A stretch of 49,623 nt of DNA. Source: Eshraghiella sp964414835. GTDB taxonomy: Bacteria; Bacillota; Clostridia; Lachnospirales; Lachnospiraceae. The translations under genes were made by a program, and so were the position numbers. Below are positions 32,935 through 42,206 of the stretch, in pieces; within the stretch, counting starts at the first letter, position 1, and each line of letters begins with the position of its first letter. The notes beneath the pieces were generated by a model. It was not told where the DNA came from, did no database searches, and worked only from the letters and a program-made list of their open reading frames with translations. The stretch lies in assembly GCA_964414835.1 (NCBI GenBank), contig CAYPWY010000013.1, positions 1 to 49,623 on the forward strand, given 5' to 3'.

Positions 32935-33807
32935 ATGAGAATAGTGTTTGTTACCGGAATGTCCGGTGCAGGGAAAAGAACAGCGCTTAAGGTGTTTGAA
33001 GATGCGGGCTATTATTGCGTCGATAATCTCCCGGTTGCTCTTGTTATGAAATTTGTTGAACTGGCAGCGGCTAACGGAAGCCGGATTACCAATATTGCCA
33101 TGGGAGTCGACGTGCGAAGCGGGGATTCGTTCGGTGATTTGGAAACGGTGCTGGATAATATGACAAGTATGAATTATCAATATGAGATACTTTTTCTGGA
33201 AGCAGAGGATGAAGTTCTTGTTAAGCGCTATAAAGAAACCAGACGTAATCATCCGCTGGCGGGAGTCAACCGCATCATGGAAGGTATTGCGCAGGAACGT
33301 AAAGAAATCGGCTTCCTGAAAAAACATGCAGACTATATTATTGATACCACAACGCTTCTGACAAGAGAACTCAAACAGGAAATAGAGAAGATTTTTGTTG
33401 ATGATGAAGAGTTTGATAATCTTGTTGTTACAATACTTTCTTTTGGGTTTAAATATGGAATACCGGAGGATTCAGACCTTGTATTTGATGTAAGATTTCT
33501 GCCGAATCCTTATTATATAGAGGAGCTGAGAGCTTTGACAGGTAATGACGCTCCGATTAAAGAATATGTAATGAACTCACCTCAGGCGGCAGTCTTTGTG
33601 GACAAGCTTGCAGATATGATAGAATTTCTTATTCCTAATTACATTCTTGAGGGCAAAAACAGGCTGGTTATTGCTATTGGATGTACAGGCGGAAAGCACC
33701 GCTCGGTGACTCTTGCCAATGAACTGTATTCAAGATTGTCAGGTCATAATTATGGATTGAAGATAGACCACAGAGACATTGATTTGGATGCCAAAACCAA
33801 GAAATAG
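32935..33807 (+). CDS. rapZ: RapZ-type nucleotide-binding protein (YvcJ)
   Basis: This 290-residue protein of the RapZ/YvcJ family has an N-terminal P-loop NTPase-like domain and a C-terminal RapZ domain. The latter includes FGFKYGIPEDSDLVFDVRFLPNP and GCTGGKHRSV. In Bacillus the family affects competence; in E. coli it guides RNase E cleavage of GlmZ RNA. The P-loop reads GMSGAGKRT, so the Ser/Thr that normally follows the lysine is Arg12-15 region arginine here. Weak Shine-Dalgarno GAGAGG lies 11 bases upstream. The order rapZ-whiA-HPr-like matches Bacillus yvcJ-yvcK-yvcL-crh but without yvcK. Confidence 0.93.
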   Translation: MRIVFVTGMSGAGKRTALKVFEDAGYYCVDNLPVALVMKFVELAAANGSRITNIAMGVDVRSGDSFGDLETVLDNMTSMNYQYEILFLEAEDEVLVKRYKETRRNHPLAGVNRIMEGIAQERKEIGFLKKHADYIIDTTTLLTRELKQEIEKIFVDDEEFDNLVVTILSFGFKYGIPEDSDLVFDVRFLPNPYYIEELRALTGNDAPIKEYVMNSPQAAVFVDKLADMIEFLIPNYILEGKNRLVIAIGCTGGKHRSVTLANELYSRLSGHNYGLKIDHRDIDLDAKTKK

Positions 33808-33818
33808 GCAGGTGTGAT

Positions 33819-34769
33819 ATGTCTTTTTCGCTGAAAGTTAAGGAAGAATTATCATCGGTGCTTCCACAGGCCAGACATTGCAGAATTGCCGAGCTTGCGG
33901 CATTGGTTGGAATGTGCGGCCATATATATACAACTGCTGACGGGAAACACTATATTCGTGTCAATTCAGAAAACCGATATGTGGTTTCTAAATGTCACAT
34001 TATTATCAAAAAAGTTTTCGGTTATGATTCTGACATTACAGTCAGATATAACATAGATACAAAAAACAGAACATATATTATGTCTGTAATGGATTCAGAT
34101 GTGGCAATCAAGGTGCTGCTTGCCGCCAGACTTATGGAACCGGACGGCAGCATTAATCGTGATATGTCACTTGTCAGTACAGTGGGAATAAGTAATATGT
34201 GCTGCAAAAGAGCGTTTTTGCGAGGGGCATTTCTGGCAGGCGGCTCTATAAGCGACCCTGAGAAATCCTACCATTTTGAGATTGTTTCATCAGGGAAACG
34301 TAAGGCAGAACAGATAATGGGGGCAGTAAAGGCATTTGAGCTGGATGCCAGAATAGTTGAGAGAAGACGATATTATGTCGTGTATCTCAAGGAAGGCGCT
34401 CAAATTGTCGATATGCTCAATGTGATGGGTGCGCATATATCCCTTATGGAACTGGAGAATGTAAGGGTTGTAAAAGAGGTTCGCAATTCTGTTAACCGAA
34501 AGGTTAATTGTGAGACTGCCAATCTAAGTAAAACCATAGGCGCAGCGGTCAAACAGATTGAAGATATCGAGTATATCAGAAATAAAATAGGACTTCACAG
34601 TTTAAGTGAGGGGCTTGAACAGATAGCTGATTTAAGAGTACAGTACCCTGATACACCACTTAAAGAACTGGGTGAGATGCTTTCACCGCCGGTTGGAAAA
34701 TCAGGTGTTAACCATAGATTGAGAAAAATAAGCCAAATAGCAGATGAACTAAGAGGCAAGGAACATTAA
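33819..34769 (+). CDS. whiA: DNA-binding protein WhiA
   Basis: This 316-residue protein has a LAGLIDADG-homing-endonuclease-like N-terminal domain (FLRGAFLAGGSISDPEKSYHFE region near 135-160). The C-terminal helix-turn-helix has the family sequence VNRKVNCETANLSKT and ends SKSGVNHRLRK-like. It regulates cell division or chromosome segregation in Gram-positive bacteria. The ATG lies 11 bases after rapZ. The length and ends fit the family. Confidence 0.95.
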   Translation: MSFSLKVKEELSSVLPQARHCRIAELAALVGMCGHIYTTADGKHYIRVNSENRYVVSKCHIIIKKVFGYDSDITVRYNIDTKNRTYIMSVMDSDVAIKVLLAARLMEPDGSINRDMSLVSTVGISNMCCKRAFLRGAFLAGGSISDPEKSYHFEIVSSGKRKAEQIMGAVKAFELDARIVERRRYYVVYLKEGAQIVDMLNVMGAHISLMELENVRVVKEVRNSVNRKVNCETANLSKTIGAAVKQIEDIEYIRNKIGLHSLSEGLEQIADLRVQYPDTPLKELGEMLSPPVGKSGVNHRLRKISQIADELRGKEH

Positions 34770-34841
34770 AAGTAAAGTCCGCCGGGTACTTGCATACGGT
34801 GGAAAAAACTACTGACAGAGTAGATTTATGGAGGAAAAAGA

Positions 34842-35099
34842 ATGATTCAGAAAAAGATGACCATCAGGATTTCAACAGGGCTTGAAGCAAGACCGGTTGC
34901 TGTATTCGTACAGGTGGCAAGTCAGTTTGAAAGCTCCATCTATGTGGAGGTGGGAACTAAGAAAGTTAATGCCAAGAGTATTATGGGAATGATGACGCTT
35001 GGACTTGATGTGGGCGAAGAGGTTATTGTAAGCGCTGACGGTCCGGATGAGGAAGCGGCAATAGTAGATATTGAGAAATATCTGGCATTTGAGGGCTGA
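34842..35099 (+). CDS. Crh-like HPr family protein with Glu at position 15
   Basis: This 85-residue HPr fold has ISTGLEARPVAVFVQ in place of the usual GLHARPA, so the PTS phosphohistidine His15 is Glu15. Ser46 is present in VNAKSIMGMM, the site used by HPr kinase. In Bacillus Crh, residue 15 is Gln and the protein works only in regulation. By analogy this protein should not carry phosphate from PEP but could be phosphorylated by the HprK at 30041 and act with CcpA. The position after whiA matches crh. TGGAGGAAAAAG precedes the ATG. The 70 bases upstream hold two small hairpins. Confidence 0.85.
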   Translation: MIQKKMTIRISTGLEARPVAVFVQVASQFESSIYVEVGTKKVNAKSIMGMMTLGLDVGEEVIVSADGPDEEAAIVDIEKYLAFEG

Positions 35100-35118
35100 A
35101 TATTATTGACTCTGAATA

Positions 35119-35155
35119 AAAAGGTATCGTAAAGTATATTTACGATGCCTTTTTA
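35119..35155 (+). terminator. Terminator after the Crh-like gene
   Basis: AAAAGGTATCGTAAA and TTTACGATGCCTTTT pair over a GTATA loop with one G-T pair, followed by more T. It ends the whiA/crh transcript 20 bases after the stop. Confidence 0.9.
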
Positions 35156-35254
35156 TTATACGGGAAATTCTTTTGGATTTTCATGTACATAAAACACTCC
35201 GCCGGTTTGGCGTTAATGTGAGAAAAAATGCTTTGCGGCATATATAATAAATGG

Positions 35255-35284
35255 TTGTAAAAATCTGCCGTTTAATGATATACT
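35255..35284 (+). promoter_or_regulatory. dnaE promoter
   Basis: TTGTAA (35255-35260), an 18-base spacer and TATACT (35279-35284) lie about 50 bases before dnaE. The rest of the 236-base gap (35156-35254) shows no further element that I can support. Confidence 0.6.
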
Positions 35285-35335
35285 TTTTATATTGATGGAA
35301 ATGATTGATATATAAGTACAACGGAGGAAAGCTCA

Positions 35336-38300
35336 ATGGCATTTACACATCTTCATGTGCATACTGAATACAGTCTTTTGGATGGCTCAAGCAAAATCGG
35401 TGAGATTACGGCAAGAGCCAAAGAATTGGGAATGGACAGTATAGCTATAACCGACCACGGAGTTATGTATGGCGTCATTGATTTTTATAAAGCTGCACAC
35501 AATGTTGGCATTAAGCCTATTCTCGGCTGTGAGGTCTATGTTGCGCCCGGCTCCCGTTTTGACAAGGAAGCCGGCATGAGCGAGGACAGATATTATCATC
35601 TGGTTCTTTTGGCAGAAAATAATACAGGATATGCCAACCTTATGAAAATAGTATCCAAGGGCTTTGTGGATGGCTTTTATTATAAACCGCGTGTGGATTA
35701 TCAGGTCTTGGAAACATATTCGGAAGGAATAATATGTTTAAGCGCCTGCCTTGCCGGAGAAGTTCAAAAATACCTGACAAGAGGTCTTTATGATGAGGCA
35801 TGTAAGGCGGCACTGCACTATCAGGATATATTCGGCAAAGGAAATTTTTTCTTGGAGCTTCAGGACCATGGAATCCCTGAACAGAAGCTGGTCAACCAAC
35901 AGCTTGTCCGTATGAGCAAGGAGCTTGGTATTGAGCTTGTGGCAACTAATGATATTCATTATACATATGAAGATGATGCGCAGGCTCACGATGTTCTGCT
36001 GTGTATACAGACGGGCAAAAAAGTTACTGATGAGGACCGCATGAGATATGATGGCGGACAGTATTACTGCAAATCCGAGGAGGAGATGCGTACACTTTTT
36101 CCTTATGCGCCTCAGGCACTTGATAATACCCATAAGATTGCACAGCGATGCAATGTTGAGATTGAATTTGGAGTTACCAAGCTGCCGCATTTTGACGTAC
36201 CGGAGGGCTTTGATTCATGGACATATCTCAATCACCTTTGTGACGAAGGTCTTATCAGGAGATATGGAGACAGGGCGGAAGATTTAAGGGAAAGACTTGA
36301 TTATGAATTGGGAGTAATCAGTAAAATGGGTTATGTCGATTACTTTCTGATTGTGTGGGACTTTATCAATTATGCCAAACGCAATAAAATAGCAGTGGGA
36401 CCGGGACGAGGTTCGGCAGCAGGCTCGGTGGCAGCTTATGTACTGGAGATAACGGACATTGACCCAATCAGATATAATCTTCTTTTTGAGAGGTTTCTTA
36501 ACCCTGAACGAGTATCCATGCCTGATATTGACATTGATTTCTGTTACGAGAGACGGCCTGAAGTTATTGACTACGTCATGGATAAATACGGCAAAGACCG
36601 TGTTGTGCAGATAGTGACCTTTGGTACACTTGCGGCACGAGGTGTTATTAAGGATGTGGGCAGAGTTATGGATATGCCTTATGCCAAGACTGATATGATA
36701 TCTAAAATGATACCTAATGAGCTTGGGATAACCATAGAAAAAGCACTTGCTGCCAATAATGAATTTCGCTCTCTTTATGAAACAGATGACGAGATAAAGC
36801 ATCTCATAGATACATGCAAACGTCTTGAAGGGCTTCCGCGTCATACATCCATGCATGCGGCCGGCGTCGTTATCGGCTCAAAACCAATAGACGAGTTTGT
36901 TCCGTTATCAAGAGCTTCTGACGGAACACTGACTACTCAGTTTACAATGACCACAATAGAGGAGCTGGGACTTCTTAAAATGGACTTTTTGGGGCTCAGA
37001 ACCCTTACCGTAATACAGAATGCGGAAAAACTGATTAACAACAGGGATGGAGTTTCTTTTGACATAAATAAAATAGATTACAATGATAAACAGGTTCTGG
37101 ATATGATAGGAACCGGAAGAACAGAAGGCGTATTTCAGCTTGAAAGCGGCGGTATGAAAAACTTTATGAAGGAGCTTAAGCCTGACAGCCTTGAGGATAT
37201 GATTGCCGGAATATCACTGTATCGTCCGGGACCTATGGATTTTATTCCCAAATACATCAAAGGCAAAAATAATCCTGAGGAAATAACATATGCGTGTCCG
37301 CAGCTTGAACACATACTTGCGCCAACATATGGCTGTATTGTATATCAGGAGCAGGTTATGCAGATAGTGCGTGACCTTGCAGGATACACTTTGGGACGAA
37401 GTGATTTGGTACGACGTGCCATGTCCAAGAAAAAACAATCGGTCATGGAAAAAGAACGTCAGAATTTTATATACGGAAATCCGGATGAAGGCGTTCCGGG
37501 CTGTGTGGCTAACGGAATATCTGCCGATGTAGCATCAGGCATATATGATACGATGATGGACTTTGCAAAGTACGCTTTTAATAAGTCCCATGCGGCATGT
37601 TATGCATATGTGGCATTCCAGACAGCGTATCTGAAGCATTATTATCCCGTAGAGTTTATGGCGGCGCTTATGACAAGCGTTATAGATAATGTGGGTAAGG
37701 TATCCCAATACATTTTGGCAAGCAGGCAGATGGGAATTGATATACTTCCGCCGGATATTAATGTAGGTCAGGGAGACTTTACTGCAAGGGATAATTCCAT
37801 AAGATATGGGCTCTCTTCAATTAGGAGCCTTGGACGGCCTGTTATTGATGCGGTTGTTGCGGAAAGGGAAGCAGGCGGTGAATATAAGGATATCAAGGAT
37901 TTCGTCACAAGGCTTACAGGAAAAGAGGTCAATAAGCGTACGGTTGAAAGCCTTATCAAGTCAGGGGCCTTTGACAGCTTTGGGCTGACCCGCAAGCAGA
38001 TGATGCTGATTTATGCTGAGATTATGGATGCGGTGGCGCAGGAACGCAAAGAATCAGTGTCCGGACAGATGTCACTTTTCGATATGTTTGCGCCGGAGGA
38101 TAAACCTACAGATGTAATTGTTCCGGATGTGGGAGAATACAGCAAGGATGAGCTTCTTGCAATGGAAAAAGAGGTTTTGGGTGTGTATATAAGCGGGCAT
38201 CCTTTGGATGAATACCGTGAACTTTGGGAAAAAAATATTACAAATATGTGTTCTGATTTTGAACTTGACGAAGAGACGGGACAGGCGAAGGTCAGCGATA

Positions 38301-38800
38301 CACAGAGGGTTGTGGCAGGAGGCATAATTTCCCAGATTAAGGTTAAAATGACAAAAACAGGAAAAAGCATGGCATATTTCAATCTGGAGGACTTGGCAGG
38401 TAATTTGGAGGTTGTGGTGTTTCCTAAGCCATTTTTGGAGTACCGCAAGGATATAACTGAAGATAATAAAGTATTTATTGTAGGGAATGTGGATTTGCGT
38501 GAGGAGGAAAACGGCAAGCTTTTGTGCAATAAGGTTATACCTTTTAACTCGATTCCCCGTGACTGCTGGATAAAATTTGCCGATAAACAGGCATATATTG
38601 ATGCGGAAAAACAGCTTTTCACAATTCTTCAGTCATCTGACGGCAATGACAGGGTAATAATATATTGCGAAGCTGAAAAAGCAAAGAAAATGCTGCCTGC
38701 TTCAATGACAATCATGGCGGATGAAGCGGTTTTATCCCGGTTAAGAGCTGCCTTTGGCGAAAAAAATGTCAAGGTAGTTGAGAAATCTATTGAAAAATAG
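35336..38800 (+). CDS. dnaE: DNA polymerase III subunit alpha (DnaE)
   Basis: This 1154-residue replicative polymerase lacks the proofreading exonuclease domain of PolC. The order is a PHP domain (THLHVHTEYSLLDG at the start, about 1-270) and the C-family polymerase palm. The palm has GPGRGSAAGSVAAYVL and PDIDIDFCYERR carrying the catalytic aspartates. The fingers region has SMHAAGVVIG, then tandem helix-hairpin-helix and a C-terminal OB fold (VVAGGIISQIKVKMTKTGK). In Firmicutes DnaE usually works beside PolC, extending primers. GGAGG precedes the ATG. It is followed by pfkA. Confidence 0.97.
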   Translation: MAFTHLHVHTEYSLLDGSSKIGEITARAKELGMDSIAITDHGVMYGVIDFYKAAHNVGIKPILGCEVYVAPGSRFDKEAGMSEDRYYHLVLLAENNTGYANLMKIVSKGFVDGFYYKPRVDYQVLETYSEGIICLSACLAGEVQKYLTRGLYDEACKAALHYQDIFGKGNFFLELQDHGIPEQKLVNQQLVRMSKELGIELVATNDIHYTYEDDAQAHDVLLCIQTGKKVTDEDRMRYDGGQYYCKSEEEMRTLFPYAPQALDNTHKIAQRCNVEIEFGVTKLPHFDVPEGFDSWTYLNHLCDEGLIRRYGDRAEDLRERLDYELGVISKMGYVDYFLIVWDFINYAKRNKIAVGPGRGSAAGSVAAYVLEITDIDPIRYNLLFERFLNPERVSMPDIDIDFCYERRPEVIDYVMDKYGKDRVVQIVTFGTLAARGVIKDVGRVMDMPYAKTDMISKMIPNELGITIEKALAANNEFRSLYETDDEIKHLIDTCKRLEGLPRHTSMHAAGVVIGSKPIDEFVPLSRASDGTLTTQFTMTTIEELGLLKMDFLGLRTLTVIQNAEKLINNRDGVSFDINKIDYNDKQVLDMIGTGRTEGVFQLESGGMKNFMKELKPDSLEDMIAGISLYRPGPMDFIPKYIKGKNNPEEITYACPQLEHILAPTYGCIVYQEQVMQIVRDLAGYTLGRSDLVRRAMSKKKQSVMEKERQNFIYGNPDEGVPGCVANGISADVASGIYDTMMDFAKYAFNKSHAACYAYVAFQTAYLKHYYPVEFMAALMTSVIDNVGKVSQYILASRQMGIDILPPDINVGQGDFTARDNSIRYGLSSIRSLGRPVIDAVVAEREAGGEYKDIKDFVTRLTGKEVNKRTVESLIKSGAFDSFGLTRKQMMLIYAEIMDAVAQERKESVSGQMSLFDMFAPEDKPTDVIVPDVGEYSKDELLAMEKEVLGVYISGHPLDEYRELWEKNITNMCSDFELDEETGQAKVSDTQRVVAGGIISQIKVKMTKTGKSMAYFNLEDLAGNLEVVVFPKPFLEYRKDITEDNKVFIVGNVDLREEENGKLLCNKVIPFNSIPRDCWIKFADKQAYIDAEKQLFTILQSSDGNDRVIIYCEAEKAKKMLPASMTIMADEAVLSRLRAAFGEKNVKVVEKSIEK

Positions 38801-38858
38801 ATTGATTTGGACTAGAATATATACAAAATGCGGATTTATAGTTTGGAGGTAATATTTG

Positions 38859-39830
38859 ATGGCAGATATTAAAACAATAGGTGTTCTCACAAGCGGTGGA
38901 GACGCACCGGGGATGAATGCGGCAATCAGAGCTGTAGTAAGAACCGCTTTAGCCAAAGGATGTAATGTTAAGGGTATTCTGAAAGGGTATAATGGTCTTC
39001 TCAATGAAGAAATAATTGATATGAATGCAACAAGTGTTTCTGATACTATAGACAGAGGCGGTACAATTCTTTATACAGCAAGATGTCTTGAGTTTATTGA
39101 CCCTGAGTATCAGAGAAAAGGAGCTGACATCTGCAGAAAGCATGGCATCGACGGCCTTGTTGTTATCGGCGGCGACGGTTCATTTAAGGGAGCACAGAAG
39201 CTTTCCGCTTTGGGAATCAACACAATCGGCGTTCCGGGAACTATCGACCTTGATATAGCATGCACAGATTATACAATAGGTTTTGATACGGCTATCAATA
39301 CAGCGATGGAAGCTATTGATAAAATCAGAGATACGTCCACATCACATGAGAGATGTTCAATAATCGAGGTTATGGGACGTAATGCCGGACATATTGCGCT
39401 TTGGTGCGGTATCGCTAACGGAGCTGAGGATATTTTACTTCCAAGCAAATATGATTTCAACGAAGAGAAAATTATTAACAGCATCATAGAGAACAAAAAA
39501 CGAGGCAAAAAGCATCACATTATTGTCAATGCAGAGGGAATCGGACATTCTACGGAGATGGCTCTTAGAATTGAAGAGGCAACAGGTGTGGAGACAAGAG
39601 CCACAATCCTTGGACATATGCAGCGTGGCGGAAGTCCGACATGTAAGGACCGTGTTTATGCATCTATGATGGGAGCATATGCAGTGGAACTTCTTTGCGA
39701 GGGCAAATCCAACAGAGTCGTTGCACATTCAGGCGGTGAGTTTGTAGATTATGATATTGATGAGGCACTTGCAATGACGAAGGATGTTGAAGAGCATATG
39801 TATGAAGTCAGCAAGCTGCTTTGCAGATAG
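38859..39830 (+). CDS. pfkA: ATP-dependent 6-phosphofructokinase
   Basis: This 323-residue glycolytic enzyme has nucleotide-binding GGDAPGMNAAIRAVVR and GGDGS at 104-108; the glycine after GGD favours ATP over pyrophosphate. The catalytic aspartates are in GTIDLDI (D130, D132), where most homologues have GTIDNDI. EVMGRNAGHIALW and GHMQRGGSPT bind fructose 6-phosphate. The ATG at 38859 has GGAGGT eight bases upstream. It may be cotranscribed with dnaE, 58 bases upstream. Confidence 0.95.
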   Translation: MADIKTIGVLTSGGDAPGMNAAIRAVVRTALAKGCNVKGILKGYNGLLNEEIIDMNATSVSDTIDRGGTILYTARCLEFIDPEYQRKGADICRKHGIDGLVVIGGDGSFKGAQKLSALGINTIGVPGTIDLDIACTDYTIGFDTAINTAMEAIDKIRDTSTSHERCSIIEVMGRNAGHIALWCGIANGAEDILLPSKYDFNEEKIINSIIENKKRGKKHHIIVNAEGIGHSTEMALRIEEATGVETRATILGHMQRGGSPTCKDRVYASMMGAYAVELLCEGKSNRVVAHSGGEFVDYDIDEALAMTKDVEEHMYEVSKLLCR

Positions 39831-39838
39831 GAGATATT

Positions 39839-40633
39839 TTGATTACAAGTACATCTAATTCGCAGGTCAAAACAGTAATCAATTTACTTAAAAAGTCCGG
39901 GGAACGCCAAAAACTCGGACTTTTTGTAATTGAAGGTATAAGGATGTTCCGGGAAATTCCCCATGAACGTATATATAAGGTCTATGTATCCGATAGCTTT
40001 CATAGGGAAAACAATTCATTTTTGACCAGATATGAATATGAAATAGTGGCAGACAATGTCTTTAAGCAGATGTCGGACACAAAGACTCCTCAGGGAATTA
40101 TGGCAATAGTAAGAATACTTGAATATGACATATGTGACATTTTAACAGGCAGTAATCCTTTTGTTGTTGTACTTGAAAACATACAGGACCCGGGTAATCT
40201 GGGAACCATAATCCGTACGGCTGAGGGAGCAGGAGCAAGCGGAATTATTATGTCAAAGGACACTGTTGATATATATAATCCAAAGACGATACGCTCAACC
40301 ATGGGTTCGCTTTTCAGGATGCCTTTTGTATATGCGGATGATATATGCAGTGAAGTAAAAAAACTCCGCAGTCAGGGAGTGCATACCTATGCCGCCCATC
40401 TTGACGGAAGTAATGAATATTATGGAGAAGATTATAGGGGAGCAAGCGCTGTTCTGATAGGAAATGAGGGCAGCGGACTTAGCGAATCTCTTACAGCTCA
40501 GGCAGAAAGCCTTATAAAAATACCTATGGGCGGCAAATTGGAGTCCCTTAATGCTGCTGTAAGTGCTGCCGTGATTATGTATGAAGCGGCACGACAGAGA
40601 GCGTTGAGCCATAAATTTGACAAAGTGACATAA
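39839..40633 (+). CDS. TrmH/SpoU-family RNA 2'-O-methyltransferase
   Basis: This 264-residue SPOUT methyltransferase has an N-terminal substrate-binding part (FVIEGIRMFREI, about 25-36) typical of the RlmB/TsnR group. The three SPOUT motifs are LENIQDPGNLGTIIRTAEGAG, VLIGNEGSGLSE and IPMGGKLESLNAAVSAAV, which form the knotted SAM site. The target is a ribose in 23S rRNA or tRNA, not determinable here. The TTG at 39839 is chosen because TAGGAG, formed by the pfkA stop region, lies five bases upstream. No other start has a site. Confidence 0.9.
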   Translation: MITSTSNSQVKTVINLLKKSGERQKLGLFVIEGIRMFREIPHERIYKVYVSDSFHRENNSFLTRYEYEIVADNVFKQMSDTKTPQGIMAIVRILEYDICDILTGSNPFVVVLENIQDPGNLGTIIRTAEGAGASGIIMSKDTVDIYNPKTIRSTMGSLFRMPFVYADDICSEVKKLRSQGVHTYAAHLDGSNEYYGEDYRGASAVLIGNEGSGLSESLTAQAESLIKIPMGGKLESLNAAVSAAVIMYEAARQRALSHKFDKVT

Positions 40634-40636
40634 ATA

Positions 40637-40678
40637 TGTTACAATGCATTGTAACAAAATTTAATAATTTTGTAACAT
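40637..40678 (+). promoter_or_regulatory. Palindromic operator overlapping the SleB-like hydrolase promoter
   Basis: A perfect 20-base palindrome (TGTTACAATG and reverse complement, 40637-40656) contains the half-site TTGTAACA. The same half-site recurs at 40670-40677, 21 bases on, and CAAAATT/AATTTTG forms a further dyad between them. TTGTAA (40649) and TAACAT (40673), 18 bases apart, could be the promoter. A dimeric regulator bound here would cover it. The regulator is not identified. Confidence 0.5.
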
Positions 40679-40709
40679 CTTGTTTTTCTTATGAATTTTG
40701 GAGGTTAAT

Positions 40710-41984
40710 ATGAGATTCAAAAGCAGAAAAGCTTCTGTGGTTATCGTGTTAGCTATGCTTATGATAGTACAGATAGTTTTTTCCGGTATTAACTCTTCCA
40801 AGGACCGTGATACAGTTGTGGCAGACAGTCAGCCGCAAAGCAAGACGGTTAAGGTTGCATCGGTTGATGACAGCACAGATGCGGCATTGGAGGAAAGTAC
40901 CGTTCCAATCACCGAAGAAGAAGTTGTTTCAGCAGACCTGAATGTTGTGTACAGAAGTACGCTGACTTCAACAGAGGTTGTCGATGAATTTGAAAGCAGT
41001 ATTGACAAGGGTGATTACGACAACAAAATAGTATCTTACACCAATGAGAGACTCTGTATGTATACAGAGCCGGAGTATACATCGGAAGTTGTTGGAGTTA
41101 TGTATTCCGGAAGCGAAGCAGAGATTGTTGAACAGGGCGAAGAATGGACCAAGGTTACATCAGGCGGTATTACAGGATATGTGAAAAACGCCGACGTGCT
41201 CTTTGGAAATGAAGCCCAGAAAATAGCAGAAATTATTGGAAATAAGGAAGCCGTAGTTACGGTTGACGGTTTGGCGGTACATTCGGATGCTTCCGCTTCA
41301 TCAACTCAGGTAACATCGCTTTCAAAGGGCACTGTTATAGGTGCGTATGAGGAATCCAATGGCGTTTTGCTGGTATCATATGACGGCGGATACGGCTATG
41401 TTGATTCAGAAGGAGTCAGTGTTTCATACGGACTTGACAGCGCAATATCAATAGAAGTAGAGATACAGAGGCAGGAAGAGGAGGCAGCGGCGGCGCGCAA
41501 AAAAGCGGCAGAGGAAGCGGCAGCGGCAGCGGCGGCGGCAGCCAAGGAAAAATATGCCAACGTGTCAACGACTTCAAGGAGCGCATATAGCGCCACTGAA
41601 GATGATGTGCATCTTTTGGCGGCAATAGTATATTGGGAAGCGGGCTGGGAGCCTGCGGAGGGACAGCTGGCAGTAGCTAATGTTGTTATTAACAGAACGC
41701 TTTCCTCAAGATTTTCACAGAGTACCATCAAAGATGTTATATATGCGCCGGGACAGTTTACGGGAGTTGCGGAAAATGGCGGTCCATCAGCAAGGTTTCA
41801 GGCGGTGCTTGATATGAGCAATGAACAGCTTAACCAGCGAGGATGTTATGATGCGGCAGTCGCTGCATTGTCAGGACAGAATAATATAGGTGATTTGTTA
41901 TTCTTTATCAGCGTCCGCAAGGCAAACTATCCAAGCTATACAAGTTATACAATAATTAACAATCATTGTTTTTATGTGTATTAA
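40710..41984 (+). CDS. Secreted SleB-type cell-wall hydrolase with SH3 domains
   Basis: This 424-residue exported protein has a signal peptide or anchor (hydrophobic at about 10-26) and an acidic linker. Two bacterial SH3 domains follow (about 110-165 and 180-240). A charged helix with a long alanine stretch (about 250-285, coiled-coil-like) comes next, then a C-terminal SleB/hydrolase-2 domain (about 300-424). The catalytic glutamate is likely that in IVYWEAGWEP; AVANVVINR and NNHCFYV are family features. It probably cuts peptidoglycan during growth or germination. The ATG at 40710 has GGAGGT five bases upstream. Confidence 0.9.
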   Translation: MRFKSRKASVVIVLAMLMIVQIVFSGINSSKDRDTVVADSQPQSKTVKVASVDDSTDAALEESTVPITEEEVVSADLNVVYRSTLTSTEVVDEFESSIDKGDYDNKIVSYTNERLCMYTEPEYTSEVVGVMYSGSEAEIVEQGEEWTKVTSGGITGYVKNADVLFGNEAQKIAEIIGNKEAVVTVDGLAVHSDASASSTQVTSLSKGTVIGAYEESNGVLLVSYDGGYGYVDSEGVSVSYGLDSAISIEVEIQRQEEEAAAARKKAAEEAAAAAAAAAKEKYANVSTTSRSAYSATEDDVHLLAAIVYWEAGWEPAEGQLAVANVVINRTLSSRFSQSTIKDVIYAPGQFTGVAENGGPSARFQAVLDMSNEQLNQRGCYDAAVAALSGQNNIGDLLFFISVRKANYPSYTSYTIINNHCFYVY

Positions 41985-41997
41985 TAAAATTAAACGA

Positions 41998-42028
41998 AAC
42001 AGCTTATGCTAGTCATAGGCTGTTTTTT
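41998..42028 (+). terminator. Terminator after the hydrolase gene
   Basis: AACAGCTTATG and CATAGGCTGTT pair (one T-G) around CTAGT, followed by a T-run. It ends the hydrolase transcript. Confidence 0.85.
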
Positions 42029-42126
42029 GTTTTACAGAAAACTTCGTCTGCATAGAGCATAAAAACCACTGCCATGTATGCGTCTTGGCACAAAACACAG
42101 ATGTGCGGCATGAATACTCTTTGTTG

Positions 42127-42155
42127 TTGAAAAAAAACGCGTAGTATAGTATAAT
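42127..42155 (+). promoter_or_regulatory. Promoter of the NfeD/SPFH pair
   Basis: TTGAAA (42127-42132), 17 bases and consensus TATAAT (42150-42155) lie 50 bases before the NfeD gene. Nothing else was recognised in the preceding 98 bases. Confidence 0.7.
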
Positions 42156-42206
42156 ATAAAAAAATTGGCAATTCCTTTTGGAGTTGTATATGGGAGGTGC
42201 AGTACA

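Noticed and set aside
41496..41550. GCG/GCA-rich tandem-looking DNA repeat
   Set aside because: It simply encodes the alanine-rich helical linker of the cell-wall hydrolase, with mixed codons, and is not a separate repeat element.
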